Of a DNA stretch of 64,000 bases, positions 52,750 through 62,189 are shown piece after piece; the first letter of the stretch is position 1; every line of letters starts with the position of its first letter. Origin of the DNA: Paraburkholderia sacchari (lineage in GTDB: Bacteria; Pseudomonadota; Gammaproteobacteria; Burkholderiales; Burkholderiaceae). Made by a program: the position numbers and the translations under genes. Location of the stretch: assembly GCF_000785435.2 (NCBI RefSeq), contig NZ_JTDB02000012.1, forward strand, positions 62,001-126,000, given 5' to 3'. Under the pieces are notes generated by a model. The model was not told where the DNA came from. It did not search any database and saw only the letters and a program-made list of their open reading frames with translations.

Positions 52750-53793
52750 GTGATTCGCCTGGCCGTTACGAAGCTGACGAGCGTAGAAGATGCGCAATCC
52801 CTGCTACAAACCGCAATCGGTGTCGAATTCGGCACATTGCCTCCGTATCTTTATGCGCTGTACTCCATCCCACCGCAGACCAACCCGCAAGCGGCCCAAC
52901 TCATACGTTCGGTGGCTCTGCAGGAGATGATTCACATGTGCCTCGCGTGCAACATCCTGAACGCGCTGGGCGGCAATCCAGTCATCCACGTACAGCAGTA
53001 CCCAGGGCCGCTGCCCGGCGATATCGGTCCGAACAACACGCCGCTGACCGTGCACCTGTATCCGTTCTCCAAGGACGCACTGGCGCAGGGCATGGCGATC
53101 GAAGAGCCGGAGAATCCGCCCGACTATCCGGTCACGACTGCTGCCCTGCTGGCCGAAGCGGCGCCCAAAGCCGTGACCATCGGCCAGTTCTATGACGCAC
53201 TCGACAAGTTCCTCGCGACCCTGCCCGCAAGCGCATGGACGCCAAACCGGAATCAGATCGTCGACAAACAATTCTTTCCGGGTCAGCTCTTCGCGGTCAA
53301 CGGCTACGCGGATGCGCACAAGGCGATCACACAGATCGTTTCTGAAGGCGAGGGAACGAGCGAAGGCAGCGAATACGATCCGCTCGACTTCCAGGACCAG
53401 CCCGCGCACTACTTCCGCTTTGGGGAAGTCTTTTACGAGCGCGTGCTGACCAGAGATCCGGGCAGTCAATCCGGCTACACGTGGGGCCCGGCTCGCCTGG
53501 AAGTGACGTGGCCGCCTGCCGGGCGCGACCTCACCGACCCTGCCCTGCACAACTTCTCGACCGAGCCGCCCGCCGCGCAGGCGGCGCAAGCGGCCTGCAA
53601 CGCGGCGTTCACCCGGATGATCGATGCACTGCAGGGCGCCGTTACCGGTGTGGACGGCGCACTCGGCGAGGCAGTGCGTTTCATGTTCGATCTGCGCATG
53701 GCCGCGTTGCATGCTTTCTCCGTGCCGTTGAACAACGGTCAGTTCGCCGGTCCCGCCTTTCTTTACGTGCCCAACCTCCATGGAGACAAATGA
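52750..53793 (+). CDS. ferritin-like protein related to the VioB C-terminal domain
   Basis: 347 aa with a GTG start at 52750 behind ACGGAGG. The helical-bundle motif matches the VioB/RebD ferritin-like domain: LLQTAIGVEFGTLPPYLYALYSIP and VALQEMIHMCLACNILNALGG, giving Glu and Glu-x-x-His metal ligands. Further shared parts are YPGPLPGDI and HYFRFGEVFYER. In VioB this domain is the C-terminal half of the enzyme coupling two indole-3-pyruvate imines; alone it is widespread with unknown function. The stop codon overlaps the start of the next gene (ATGA), which resembles the VioB N-terminal half. The two probably form one complex. Confidence 0.87.
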   Translation: MIRLAVTKLTSVEDAQSLLQTAIGVEFGTLPPYLYALYSIPPQTNPQAAQLIRSVALQEMIHMCLACNILNALGGNPVIHVQQYPGPLPGDIGPNNTPLTVHLYPFSKDALAQGMAIEEPENPPDYPVTTAALLAEAAPKAVTIGQFYDALDKFLATLPASAWTPNRNQIVDKQFFPGQLFAVNGYADAHKAITQIVSEGEGTSEGSEYDPLDFQDQPAHYFRFGEVFYERVLTRDPGSQSGYTWGPARLEVTWPPAGRDLTDPALHNFSTEPPAAQAAQAACNAAFTRMIDALQGAVTGVDGALGEAVRFMFDLRMAALHAFSVPLNNGQFAGPAFLYVPNLHGDK

Positions 53794-55673
53794 TGAGTGT
53801 GCTCGAGATTCCTCGCATTTACTTCAAGGGCAACGTGTCGTGGGACCCGGTGACCACCAACAACTACCCCGTCAATTACGACGAGACAGATTGCACCACC
53901 GTCCTGCCGCAGAACCTGCCGACTATCCAGGACGACGTTCAGGCGTTCCGCGACAGAGCGGTGGCCCAGATTGGGGCCAGCGGCAACTGGAACCCGCACG
54001 GCACCTATCGTTCGTCTTTCTACGAGACCGCCGTCTGCGGGTTCGATCGTGGCCATGGAACCCAAACCGATGATCCGTTCGCGACCAGCGCAGTGAACTT
54101 CACCGGCATGCTGGTCGACCTCGAACCGTTCGGCAGCGTAAGCTCGCAGCTCTTTTTCGATTCGATGCTGTTCGGCGTCGAAGGTGGCTACAGCATTCAG
54201 TTGCCGCGCACGTCGCGCATCATCGCGCGGCAGATCAACTTCGGCCGCAACACGTCCAGGCACACCGCAATCGCGGGCATCGCGTCGGTCATCTGGACGA
54301 CCTGCTTCGCAAAGGCGAACGGCCTGCGCATCAACGCACTCGACTCGGGCATCCTCGCCGATCTGAAAAATGCGCTGGAAGCCGACGACGTGCTGGGCTT
54401 GAGCGTCCGGTTCAATGCCTATCGCACCGTCTACTACGACAATGCAGCGCTGACCAACGGCTCGCCGGCCATGGCGCAGGAGGCGCAGCAGCTGGCTGAC
54501 AAAATCGCCGGTGGCGGCTTTCAGCCGAATCCGGCCCGCAGCCTGATCGTCGGCGTGGTGGGTTTGTGGCGCAAGAACGAGCCGGTTCACGAACCCGGTG
54601 ACCGCGCGCTCATTCAGGTTGGGGCAACTCCCGCGGTGGGCACCGCCTCGGCACGTTGCAACGTCGACTCGCTCGTCATCGACCTTTCGAATAGCGTGCC
54701 GGAAGTCGATGTGGCGTTGACGAAGCAAGACCTCGGCAGGCTCTCCGTCGTGGCCATCGATCAGTCGGGCGCGGTCCAGGAGGAGTTGGGATCGATTCCG
54801 TACACGTCGTATGACCGTACGGCTTACGAGGCCAGTGCCGGGCTCGTGACCCTGCCGCTCGCGCCCGGCATGGCGGAAAAAATAGCCGGGCTGAATCTCC
54901 AGGTGAATACCGTGCAAGGTCCGATCCTCCGGGAACAGGCGTTTCGCGCCATTCCGCTGACGCCGAACTTCTACGCGGACCAGGAAACGGCAACCTCGGC
55001 GTCGTTCCAGGTGTACGAGCACGGCGTGCCGGTCGGCAACGGTGTCGCCTTTCAGTTGAATCAGATGTCATCGGACGGCCAGACGGTTGAAATAAGCATC
55101 CCGATGACGACCGACGCCACGGGTATCGCGAAAGTATCGTTGTCCGCCGCTCTGCCAGGCATCACGGCCTACGTGCCCAGCTTTCCGTCGCAGACGGTGA
55201 GCTCGTTGAGCACACAGCTCGACACCTATATGTATGTGCGTGTGCTACCCGACGATCCGCAAATCGGTGCGCTACCGCCCACCTGGCCCAATGTGTACAA
55301 GTACGTGCTGTCGAACTGGAATGCGATGGCGCCCTGCATGGATAACTGGTTGCGCCTCGACGATCCCGAACAGATCCGTGCGTACGCAACCGTCCTCAAG
55401 CGCCTGACCGACCCGGCGGCATTCGAGCATTTCCGGTTCATGCCGATCACGCGGGACATGAGCGCCGGCATGCGTTCGCTGTTATACGCGTGGCTCGATT
55501 CGCCGAAGGATCACGAGGCGGAATTGCCATCGCGCGTGCGGCTGCTCAAAAACGTATTGCGGACGCAGCCAGCGACGGCGGTTCAGCGACGGGAAGAGGC
55601 CACCCTGCCCCTTGAGACCATGACGCAAACGGAACTCAGCCGTAGCCTGCGCGGAGGACCCAAAGGCAACTAG
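53790..55673 (+). CDS. VioB N-terminal-domain-like protein
   Basis: 627 aa (ATG at 53790 or 53793). The start VLEIPRIYFKGNVSWDPVTTNN parallels VioB's ILDFPRIHFRG opening. Later stretches align from memory: ADDVLGLSVRFNAY with VioB DDDVLGLTVQYAL, VGVVGLWRKNEP with VGVVGLWRRGE, and RVLPDD...YKYVLSNWNAMAPCMDNWLRLDDPEQIRAYATVLKRLTDP with the VioB segment before its ferritin domain. The ferritin-like half is missing here and is supplied by the preceding gene. A paralogue begins at 63054. Function unknown; it could bind a cofactor or an oxidised aromatic intermediate. Confidence 0.82.
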   Translation: MMSVLEIPRIYFKGNVSWDPVTTNNYPVNYDETDCTTVLPQNLPTIQDDVQAFRDRAVAQIGASGNWNPHGTYRSSFYETAVCGFDRGHGTQTDDPFATSAVNFTGMLVDLEPFGSVSSQLFFDSMLFGVEGGYSIQLPRTSRIIARQINFGRNTSRHTAIAGIASVIWTTCFAKANGLRINALDSGILADLKNALEADDVLGLSVRFNAYRTVYYDNAALTNGSPAMAQEAQQLADKIAGGGFQPNPARSLIVGVVGLWRKNEPVHEPGDRALIQVGATPAVGTASARCNVDSLVIDLSNSVPEVDVALTKQDLGRLSVVAIDQSGAVQEELGSIPYTSYDRTAYEASAGLVTLPLAPGMAEKIAGLNLQVNTVQGPILREQAFRAIPLTPNFYADQETATSASFQVYEHGVPVGNGVAFQLNQMSSDGQTVEISIPMTTDATGIAKVSLSAALPGITAYVPSFPSQTVSSLSTQLDTYMYVRVLPDDPQIGALPPTWPNVYKYVLSNWNAMAPCMDNWLRLDDPEQIRAYATVLKRLTDPAAFEHFRFMPITRDMSAGMRSLLYAWLDSPKDHEAELPSRVRLLKNVLRTQPATAVQRREEATLPLETMTQTELSRSLRGGPKGN

Positions 55674-55758
55674 CGCCTCGCGCTTCTCCCCGCGCTTCTC
55701 ATCCACGCAGGACAGGAAGCGCGTTCAGCAACATCGGCCACGCGATCGACAACGAATC

Positions 55759-56679
55759 ATGGATACCCCGATGCGATTCGACGCCGCTGAAGCGCTTTCG
55801 GCGCTTCTCGGCGCTCATCTTTCGCACGAAGCGAATACCTTCCGGTCGAGCGCAACGAATGAGATACGCAACGGCGTATCGATGCAACGTCTTGCACAAC
55901 TGCTCGCGCTCGCGAGTCGCCACGCTCGCGCTGGCGTCCCGCTGGCGTTGACTCCCGACGAGTTGCGACGGCTGGACGCCGGCATTCCCGGCTGGAGTCC
56001 GGTGCGGTGGAGCGTGCTGGAAACGCTGCGTATCGCGTTGCTGCTCGCGTCCCCGGACAGGGAGGGCGACGTTTTCCCCGCGGCGTTCGAACATTGCTTC
56101 CGGTTTGCGGACCACGGCGAATCGTGCGCGCTGTACCGTGCGCTGCCGCTGCTGCCGCGCGGCGAACGTTTCGTCTGGCGGGCACGCGAAGGCTGCCGCT
56201 CCAACATGCGCTCGCTGTTCGAGGCGGTGGCGCTCGACTCGCCCTACCCGGCGCAACACTTCGACGACGTCGCCTGGCGTCAGCTCGTGATCAAGGCCGT
56301 ATTCATCGACGCACCGCTGTGGCGCATCGACGGCCTCGATCGACGGCTCTCCCCCGAGCTTGCGCGGATGGCGCTCGATCTCGCCGACGAACGGCGCAGC
56401 GCGGGCCGCGCGGTGTCGCCGCAGACATGGCTTTGCCTCGGCCCGTATGCGGGTGAACGCGGGCTGCGCGCATTGCAGAAGGAACTGGCCGAGGGGGATG
56501 ACCAAGGCAAGCGAGGCGCCCTGCTCGCCATCGCCCGAGCCGGCGCATTGACCGCCGAGCGCCACTGGCTGCGCACCGCCTTCAACACTCACACGCCCTT
56601 CATCGAACAGGCCCGCCAGGACGGCTTTACACAGCGCACATTCCGCTTTCTGTCGCCACTACAAGAGGACCGGTCATGA
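55759..56679 (+). CDS. eboA: EboA domain-containing protein
   Basis: 306 aa. EboA features: LYRALPLLPRGERFVWRAREGCRSNMRSLFEAVALDSPYPAQHFDDVAWRQLVIKAVFIDAPLWRIDGLDRRLSPELARMALDLADERRSAGRAV. All-helical, cytoplasmic, no catalytic motif known. Ebo genes are known from scytonemin-producing cyanobacteria, where the set is linked to moving a precursor across the inner membrane, and from other bacteria and some algal plastids. The stop overlaps the next start (ATGA), so eboA and eboB are coupled. Confidence 0.9.
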   Translation: MDTPMRFDAAEALSALLGAHLSHEANTFRSSATNEIRNGVSMQRLAQLLALASRHARAGVPLALTPDELRRLDAGIPGWSPVRWSVLETLRIALLLASPDREGDVFPAAFEHCFRFADHGESCALYRALPLLPRGERFVWRAREGCRSNMRSLFEAVALDSPYPAQHFDDVAWRQLVIKAVFIDAPLWRIDGLDRRLSPELARMALDLADERRSAGRAVSPQTWLCLGPYAGERGLRALQKELAEGDDQGKRGALLAIARAGALTAERHWLRTAFNTHTPFIEQARQDGFTQRTFRFLSPLQEDRS

Positions 56680-57572
56680 GATTCTTCGACCCCCACATCC
56701 ACATCAGCTCGCGCACCACCGACGACTTGCAGGCGATGGCCGCTGCCGGCGTTCGCGCGGTCATCGAACCGGCGTTCTGGCTGGGGCAGCCGCGCACCAA
56801 TGTCGGCAGTTTCATCGACTACTTTTCGAGCCTGGTCGGCTGGGAACGCTTTCGCTGCTCGCAGTTCGGCATTGCGCATTACTGCGCGATCGGGCTGAAC
56901 TCGAAAGAGGCGAACAACGAAAAGCTCGCGCGCGAAGTGCTGGAAGTGATTCCGCAATTCGCGCTGAAGGAAGGCGTCGTTGCGATCGGCGAGATCGGTT
57001 ACGACGAGATCACCGAAGCGGAGGACTTCGCTTATCGCGCACAGCTCGATATCGCGCGCGAACACGACATGGTCGTGATGGTTCACACGCCGCATCGCGA
57101 CAAGAAGGGCGGGACGCTGCGTTCGATCGAGGTTGCGCGCGAGCACTGCATCCCCATGACGAAGCTGGTTATCGATCACAACAACGAAGAAACCGTACGC
57201 AGCGTGCTCGATTCCGGCGCGTGGGCGGCATTCACGATCTATCCGAACACCAAGATGGGTTCGGAGCGCATGGTCGAGGTCGTCCGGCAGTACGGGCCGG
57301 AACGGATCATCGTCGATAGTTCGGCCGACTGGGGCGTCAGCGACCCGCTGTCGGTGCCGAAAACCGCGCGGTTGATGCTCGAACGCGGCATTCCGCTCGC
57401 CGCCGTCGAAGCCGTCACGTGGGGTAACGCGTTGCAGGCGTATGCACAGTCGCAGCAGATCGACGTCGCCGCACTGGACCAGACGCCGCGGCTCGATCAG
57501 CGGCAACTGTTCGCCGACAACTCGGTTCTTCGCGGTCAAACGCCGCGCGTGGACGAATTCGTTCCCAATTGA
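56676..57572 (+). CDS. eboB: TatD-like metal-dependent hydrolase EboB
   Basis: 298 aa. TIM-barrel metal-hydrolase signatures are FFDPHIHISSR at the N terminus (H-x-H), GEIGYDE (metal-binding Glu), VMVHTPHRDKKGG (His), VIDHNNEETV (His) and IIVDSSADWGVSDPLSVP (catalytic Asp). It is coupled to eboA by a 4-base overlap. The substrate is unknown; within ebo clusters it is expected to hydrolyse a phosphorylated or amide-linked intermediate in the cytoplasm. Confidence 0.88.
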   Translation: MRFFDPHIHISSRTTDDLQAMAAAGVRAVIEPAFWLGQPRTNVGSFIDYFSSLVGWERFRCSQFGIAHYCAIGLNSKEANNEKLAREVLEVIPQFALKEGVVAIGEIGYDEITEAEDFAYRAQLDIAREHDMVVMVHTPHRDKKGGTLRSIEVAREHCIPMTKLVIDHNNEETVRSVLDSGAWAAFTIYPNTKMGSERMVEVVRQYGPERIIVDSSADWGVSDPLSVPKTARLMLERGIPLAAVEAVTWGNALQAYAQSQQIDVAALDQTPRLDQRQLFADNSVLRGQTPRVDEFVPN

Positions 57573-57655
57573 CAGCTCACGGCGTCGCCCATCTTCAGCG
57601 GCCGTGACCGCTGTGCCACCACGAGACGCGACACGTTTCTCGCACGGAGATCCGC

Positions 57656-58849
57656 ATGCTGGAACATCGCATCGAGCAATCATTTGCCGTTCGCTACAGC
57701 TATCCGGTGTGCTTCACGCGCTACGCGTTCGAACCGTCCAATACGGTTCTGGCGGACCTGATCCGGCAGCCGGGGCGCGGCCGCGCGGCGCAAGTGCTGT
57801 TCGCGGTGGATTCCGGTCTCGCAGCGGCCCGGCCGGGCCTGCTGCGCGCGATTGAATGCTATGCGCACGCCCATGCCGACGCGATCGGGCTGGCCGGCCC
57901 CGCATGGATCGTGCGCGGCGGTGAAGCGTCGAAGGAAGGACTGCGCGAGGTCGATGCGCTCTATGCGATGGCGCAGGACTTCGGGCTATGCCGGCACAGT
58001 TACGTCGTCGCGATCGGCGGCGGGGCGGTGCTAGACGCGGTGGGATTCGCCGCCGCGACCGCCCATCGGGGCCTGCGGCTCATCCGCATGCCCTCGACGG
58101 TGCTCGCCCAGAACGACGCCGGCGTCGGCGTGAAGAACGCGGTCAACTGGCACGGCCGGAAGAACTTTGTCGGCACCTTCGTGCCGCCCTTCTCGGTCGT
58201 CAACGACTTCGACCTGCTGAGCGGCGCTAGCGCTGCCGACCGGCGCGCGGGCATCGCCGAGGCCGTCAAGGTCGCGCTGATCCGCGATGCGGACTTCTTC
58301 GACGAGATTCATCGCCAGCGGTTCGCGCTCGCCCGCCTCGCCCCGCACGCGCTCGAGCCGCTGATCGTTCGTTGCGCCGAACTGCATCTCGCGCAGATTC
58401 GCAATGGCGGCGACCCGTTCGAGCATGGCAGCGCCCGCCCGCTCGACTTCGGCCATTGGGTCGCGCACAAGCTCGAAGAGCTTTCGCATCACCGGTTGCG
58501 GCATGGCGAGGCCGTTGCCATCGGCATTGCGGTCGACACGCTGTATTCGCAGCGGCTCGGCATGATCGATGCCGCCGACGCCAGCGCCGTGCTGTCGACG
58601 CTGCGCGACATCGGCTTCGTGCTCGACGACGATGCGCTCGACAAACTCGACATCGCACAGGCGCTGAACGAATTTCGCGAGCACTTGGGCGGCCAGCTCT
58701 GCATCACGCTGCTTGCGCATATCGGCCAGGGCGTCGAGATGGATACGATCGATATCGCCGCGATGCATGAATGCATTGCCGCGCTTCGCACCAGTGGTCC
58801 GGCAATGCAGTTGCCCCCACAACCGGTCTCACGGGAGGTGGAGGCGTGA
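57656..58849 (+). CDS. eboD: 3-dehydroquinate synthase-like sugar phosphate cyclase EboD
   Basis: 397 aa. The NAD-binding part has VVAIGGGAVLDAVGFAAATAHRGLRLIRMPSTVLAQNDAGVGVKNAVN; zinc ligands are the Glu in GIAEAVKVALIRD, His in LDFGHWVAHKLE and His in HRLRHGEAVAIGIAVD. This is the sugar phosphate cyclase fold (dehydroquinate synthase, 2-epi-5-epi-valiolone synthase and relatives). The exact cyclase type cannot be told by eye. It suggests that the pathway builds or attaches a cyclitol-like unit. GGAGATCCGC precedes the ATG; its stop overlaps eboE (GTGA). Confidence 0.92.
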   Translation: MLEHRIEQSFAVRYSYPVCFTRYAFEPSNTVLADLIRQPGRGRAAQVLFAVDSGLAAARPGLLRAIECYAHAHADAIGLAGPAWIVRGGEASKEGLREVDALYAMAQDFGLCRHSYVVAIGGGAVLDAVGFAAATAHRGLRLIRMPSTVLAQNDAGVGVKNAVNWHGRKNFVGTFVPPFSVVNDFDLLSGASAADRRAGIAEAVKVALIRDADFFDEIHRQRFALARLAPHALEPLIVRCAELHLAQIRNGGDPFEHGSARPLDFGHWVAHKLEELSHHRLRHGEAVAIGIAVDTLYSQRLGMIDAADASAVLSTLRDIGFVLDDDALDKLDIAQALNEFREHLGGQLCITLLAHIGQGVEMDTIDIAAMHECIAALRTSGPAMQLPPQPVSREVEA

Positions 58850-59970
58850 ACCGCGACTATCCGCTGACCTACTGCACGAACATTCACCCCGGTGAAACGT
58901 GGGCGGACGTGCGGCGCAACCTCGAAGATCATGGGCTGCAGGTCAAAAGGCTTTGTTCGCCGGCGCAGGCATTCCCGCTCGGCCTGCGCCTTTCGGCACG
59001 GGCCGCGTTCGAGCTCGACGAAGCTGAAATCCACCGCTTCGCCAACTGGTGCGGCGAGCACGATTGCCATGTGTTGACGCTCAATGGCTTTCCGTATGGC
59101 TCGTTTCATGGCACGGCCGTCAAGCAGAACGTCTATCTGCCCGATTGGCGCGATCCACTGCGGGTCAGCTATACGAAGCGGCTCGCCGACATCGCCGTGC
59201 AGTGGACACCGAACCATCGGCCCATATCGATCTCGACCGTGCCGGTGGCGTTTCGCGCAGGCTTCGAGCCTGCGCACTGGACGATCGTCAGAACTCACCT
59301 GTTCGACGTGGCGGCGCATCTCGCGCGCATTCGCGAGCGCGGCGGTCCGCTGATCCGGCTCGCGATCGAGCCGGAGCCGTGCTGCGTGGTCGAGCGAACC
59401 GACGAGGCCGTCGCGCTGTTCGAGCGCATGGCCTTTCCGGAGCCGCTTGCCGCGCATGTCGGCCTGTGCTTCGACTGTTGCCATCAGGCCGTGGAATTCG
59501 AGGAGCCCGCCGACTGCCTCGCGAAACTGGCAAGCGCGAGCATTCCCATCGCCAAGGTTCAGGTGTCGTCCGCGTTGCGCGCGCGCGGCAAGGCGGTGGC
59601 CGCGCTGCTCCAGTTCGACGAACCCACGTACCTGCATCAGGCCGTCGTGTTGCTGCGAAACGGCGAGCTTCGACGTTTCACCGACCTGCCCGGTCTCGCG
59701 CGCTGGCTGCAGGAAGGCGAACCGCCCGAAGAGTGCCGCGTCCATTTCCATGTGCCGATCTTTCTGGAGGAACTGGGCGGAATCGGCACGACACGCTTCT
59801 TTCTCGAGGCGTGCCTGCCGCGCTTGCCGTCGGGCACGCCGCTCGAAGTCGAAACGTACAGTTTCGGCGCGCTGCCCCCCGCCATGCGTCTCGATTCGCT
59901 CGGCCATTCGATCGCGCGCGAACTCAACTGGGTCAGGGAGACGCTCGATGCAGCGCACAGCCGTCATTAA
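58846..59970 (+). CDS. eboE: metabolite traffic protein EboE
   Basis: 374 aa, GTG start at 58846 overlapping the eboD stop, with GGGAGGTGG upstream. EboE marks: YPLTYCTNIHPGETWADVRRNLEDH, LRLSARAAFELDE, LTLNGFPYGSFHGTAVKQNVYLPDW, IEPEPCCVVERTDEAVALF and GLCFDCCHQAVEFE. It is a xylose-isomerase-like TIM barrel with metal-ligand candidates in the EPEPCC and DCCHQ segments. In cyanobacteria ebo products are needed for a scytonemin precursor to reach the periplasm, but EboE itself has no demonstrated activity. Confidence 0.92.
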   Translation: MNRDYPLTYCTNIHPGETWADVRRNLEDHGLQVKRLCSPAQAFPLGLRLSARAAFELDEAEIHRFANWCGEHDCHVLTLNGFPYGSFHGTAVKQNVYLPDWRDPLRVSYTKRLADIAVQWTPNHRPISISTVPVAFRAGFEPAHWTIVRTHLFDVAAHLARIRERGGPLIRLAIEPEPCCVVERTDEAVALFERMAFPEPLAAHVGLCFDCCHQAVEFEEPADCLAKLASASIPIAKVQVSSALRARGKAVAALLQFDEPTYLHQAVVLLRNGELRRFTDLPGLARWLQEGEPPEECRVHFHVPIFLEELGGIGTTRFFLEACLPRLPSGTPLEVETYSFGALPPAMRLDSLGHSIARELNWVRETLDAAHSRH

Positions 59971-61345
59971 CGTGGTCGGCCTCACCCGGAACCTGATCGG
60001 CGAGCACACGCCGCGTCTTGCCGCATTCGGCCGCGGCGCCGGCGACGCTATCGCCACCATCGACGCGGTGATGCCGGCCCTCACCTGCTCCGCGCAGACG
60101 ACGTACCTCACCGGCAAACTGCCGGGCGCGCATGGCATCGTCGGCAACGGCTGGTACTTTCGCGAACTGGACCAGGTCCTGTTGTGGCGCCAGAGCAATC
60201 GCCTCGTGCAGGCGCCGCGCATCTGGCACCTCGCGCGTGAGCGCGACCCCGGCTTCACATGCGCGAACACGTTCTGGTGGTACGCGATGGCCACGGACGC
60301 CGATATCACGCTGACGCCACGGCCGCTTTATTGCGCCGACGGCCGCAAGCTCCCTGACTTCTACGCGCAGCCCGCGTCATTGCGGGAATCGCTGCGCGAG
60401 CGGCTCGGGCAATTTCCGCTCTTCGACTTCTGGGGGCCGCGCACGAGCATCCGCTCCAGCCGATGGATCGCCGACGCGGCGCTTGCGCTCGAGAAAAGCT
60501 TCCAGCCCACGCTGAACCTGATCTACCTGCCCCATCTCGACTACTGTCTGCAGCGCGTCGGGCCGCATGGCGATATTGCGGCCGATCTGCGCGACATCGA
60601 CACCGTGTTCGGCAATCTCAGCGACGCCCTGCAGTCGCGCGGCGTGAGCGTCGTCGTGCTCTCCGAGTACGGCATCATGCCCGTGCACCGGCCGGTCCAC
60701 ATCAATCGTGCGTTGCGCGACGCCGGCCTCGTCGAGATCAAACGCGACCTCGGGCGCGACTATCTCGACACGGGCGCTTCGCGCGCATTTGCCGTGGCCG
60801 ATCACCAGATCGCCCACGTGTACGTGCGCGACCGGCGCGACGTCGCCACGGTGCAACGGCTGTGCGAAGCGCTACCCGGCATCGCGGAAGTGCTGGGCGA
60901 ATCGGGCAAGCGTCATCATGGCATCGCGCATCCGCGCGCCGGCGAGCTCGTGCTGCTCGCAGAGCCTGATAGCTGGTTCACGTACTACTTCTGGCGCGAC
61001 GACGCAGCCGCGCCGGACTATGCGCGCACGGTCGACATCCACAACAAGCCAGGCTACGACCCGGTCGAGCTGTTCGTCAATCCCGCGCTGCGCTTTCCCG
61101 CGTTGAAAGTCGCATCCGTGCTGGCGAAAAAAACGCTGGGCATGCGTTACGTAATGGACGTGATTCCGCTCGACGCGTCGCTCGTGCGAGGTTCGCACGG
61201 CATCCGGACCGCGGACGACGGCGACGCGCCAATCCTCATGAGCTCCGAACGCGGCCGGATTCGCAACGGCAACGTCGCGGCGACCGATGTCTGTTCCATT
61301 TTGCTCGAGCACATCTTCGACCATGAGCACAGTCACGTTGCATAA
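59948..61345 (+). CDS. eboF: nucleotide pyrophosphatase/alkaline phosphatase-like EboF
   Basis: 465 aa. Starts within the end of eboE (23-base overlap). Resembles the phosphodiesterase/alkaline phosphatase superfamily: VINVVGLTRNLIGEHTPRLAAF, ALTCSAQTTYLTGKLPGAHGIVGNGWYF (catalytic Thr region), LIYLPHLDYCLQRVGPHG (Asp/His ligands), then VLSEYGIMPVHRP where classical enzymes have S-D-H-G, and HHGIAHPRAGELVLLAEPDSWFTYYFW. The SEYG replacement suggests an altered metal site, common to EboF as far as I recall. Cytoplasmic, no signal peptide. Confidence 0.9.
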   Translation: MQRTAVINVVGLTRNLIGEHTPRLAAFGRGAGDAIATIDAVMPALTCSAQTTYLTGKLPGAHGIVGNGWYFRELDQVLLWRQSNRLVQAPRIWHLARERDPGFTCANTFWWYAMATDADITLTPRPLYCADGRKLPDFYAQPASLRESLRERLGQFPLFDFWGPRTSIRSSRWIADAALALEKSFQPTLNLIYLPHLDYCLQRVGPHGDIAADLRDIDTVFGNLSDALQSRGVSVVVLSEYGIMPVHRPVHINRALRDAGLVEIKRDLGRDYLDTGASRAFAVADHQIAHVYVRDRRDVATVQRLCEALPGIAEVLGESGKRHHGIAHPRAGELVLLAEPDSWFTYYFWRDDAAAPDYARTVDIHNKPGYDPVELFVNPALRFPALKVASVLAKKTLGMRYVMDVIPLDASLVRGSHGIRTADDGDAPILMSSERGRIRNGNVAATDVCSILLEHIFDHEHSHVA

Positions 61346-62060
61346 CCGCATCGGCGCGATCCTCGCGCTGTGCCGCATCAGCAACCTGCCCACGCTGTGG
61401 ATGAACGTGCTGAGTGCGGCGGTGCTCGCGAATCCCCCATACGGCGCACAAGGCGTCTTCGCCGTGCTGCTGCTCTGCCTTGCGTTGTCCTGCTTCTATT
61501 GCGGCGGCATGGCCCTCAACGACGTTTGCGACCTCGATTACGACAGCGTCCATCAACGCTTTCGACCCATTGTCGCGGGCCGCATCACGCTGGCCCAGGC
61601 GAGCGCTACCCTCTGCACGCTGTTCGCGCTCGGCTTCCTGTGCCTCCTCGCCGCGCCGTATCGCGCGGGCGCCGCGGCGGGCGTGGCGCTGCTCGCGGTC
61701 ATCTGGCTCTATGACCGGTTTCACAAACGCCATCCGTCCACAGTGGTGTTGATGGCGGGCGCGAGGCTGCTCGCCTATGCCGTGACCGCCCTGGCGTTGA
61801 CGGGCGCAGTGCCCGGTCTCGTCTGGGTGGCCGGCATCGTGCAGGCCGCATACATCCTGACGCTGACGTTCGTCGCCCGCTCCGAAAGCCGGATGCCGAA
61901 TCACCGTTACGCGTGGCCCGTCGTCCCCTGGATGCTCGCGGCGATTCCGCTGTGCGATGGCGTCGTGCTGGCCGTGCTCGTTCATCCTGCCTGGCTCGTC
62001 GCCGGCGTGGCCGGCATGGCGATGACCCGTGCCGCCCAGCGTTACGTGCGCGGCGACTGA
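61323..62060 (+). CDS. eboC: UbiA-like prenyltransferase EboC
   Basis: 245 aa, overlapping the eboF end by 23 bases. UbiA features: RISNLPTLWMNVLSA, the first Asp-rich motif MALNDVCDLDYDSVHQRFRPIVAGRIT, VIWLYDRFHKRHP and LMAGARLLAYAV; seven to eight membrane helices. UbiA proteins attach prenyl or phytyl chains to aromatic or other acceptors in the membrane. As the only membrane protein of the set, it could anchor the pathway or prenylate the product. It closes the overlapping gene series; a short hexamer repeat begins in its stop codon. Confidence 0.9.
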   Translation: MSTVTLHNRIGAILALCRISNLPTLWMNVLSAAVLANPPYGAQGVFAVLLLCLALSCFYCGGMALNDVCDLDYDSVHQRFRPIVAGRITLAQASATLCTLFALGFLCLLAAPYRAGAAAGVALLAVIWLYDRFHKRHPSTVVLMAGARLLAYAVTALALTGAVPGLVWVAGIVQAAYILTLTFVARSESRMPNHRYAWPVVPWMLAAIPLCDGVVLAVLVHPAWLVAGVAGMAMTRAAQRYVRGD

Positions 62061-62084
62061 GACTGAGACTGCGACTGAGATTGC
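62055..62084. repeat. hexamer tandem repeat, 5 copies
   Basis: GACTGA, GACTGA, GACTGC, GACTGA, GATTGC run head to tail. The first unit contains the eboC stop codon, and the array includes further in-frame TGA codons. Confidence 0.8.
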
Positions 62085-62189
62085 GTATGCGGCACGCAGC
62101 CGCCACGACGCGTGCACGAAAGTTCGAGGTACGTAGCACCCCTTGGCGCTGCCGCGCAAGCCGATTCACTGCAAGTAGAGGGAAACAAC

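Noticed and set aside
53763..55022. 419-codon open frame antisense to the VioB-like gene
   Set aside because: Shadow composition; the sense strand carries VioB-like motifs.
58489..60309. 606-codon open frame antisense to eboD/eboE/eboF
   Set aside because: Spans three clearly coding genes on the other strand and has no motif of its own.
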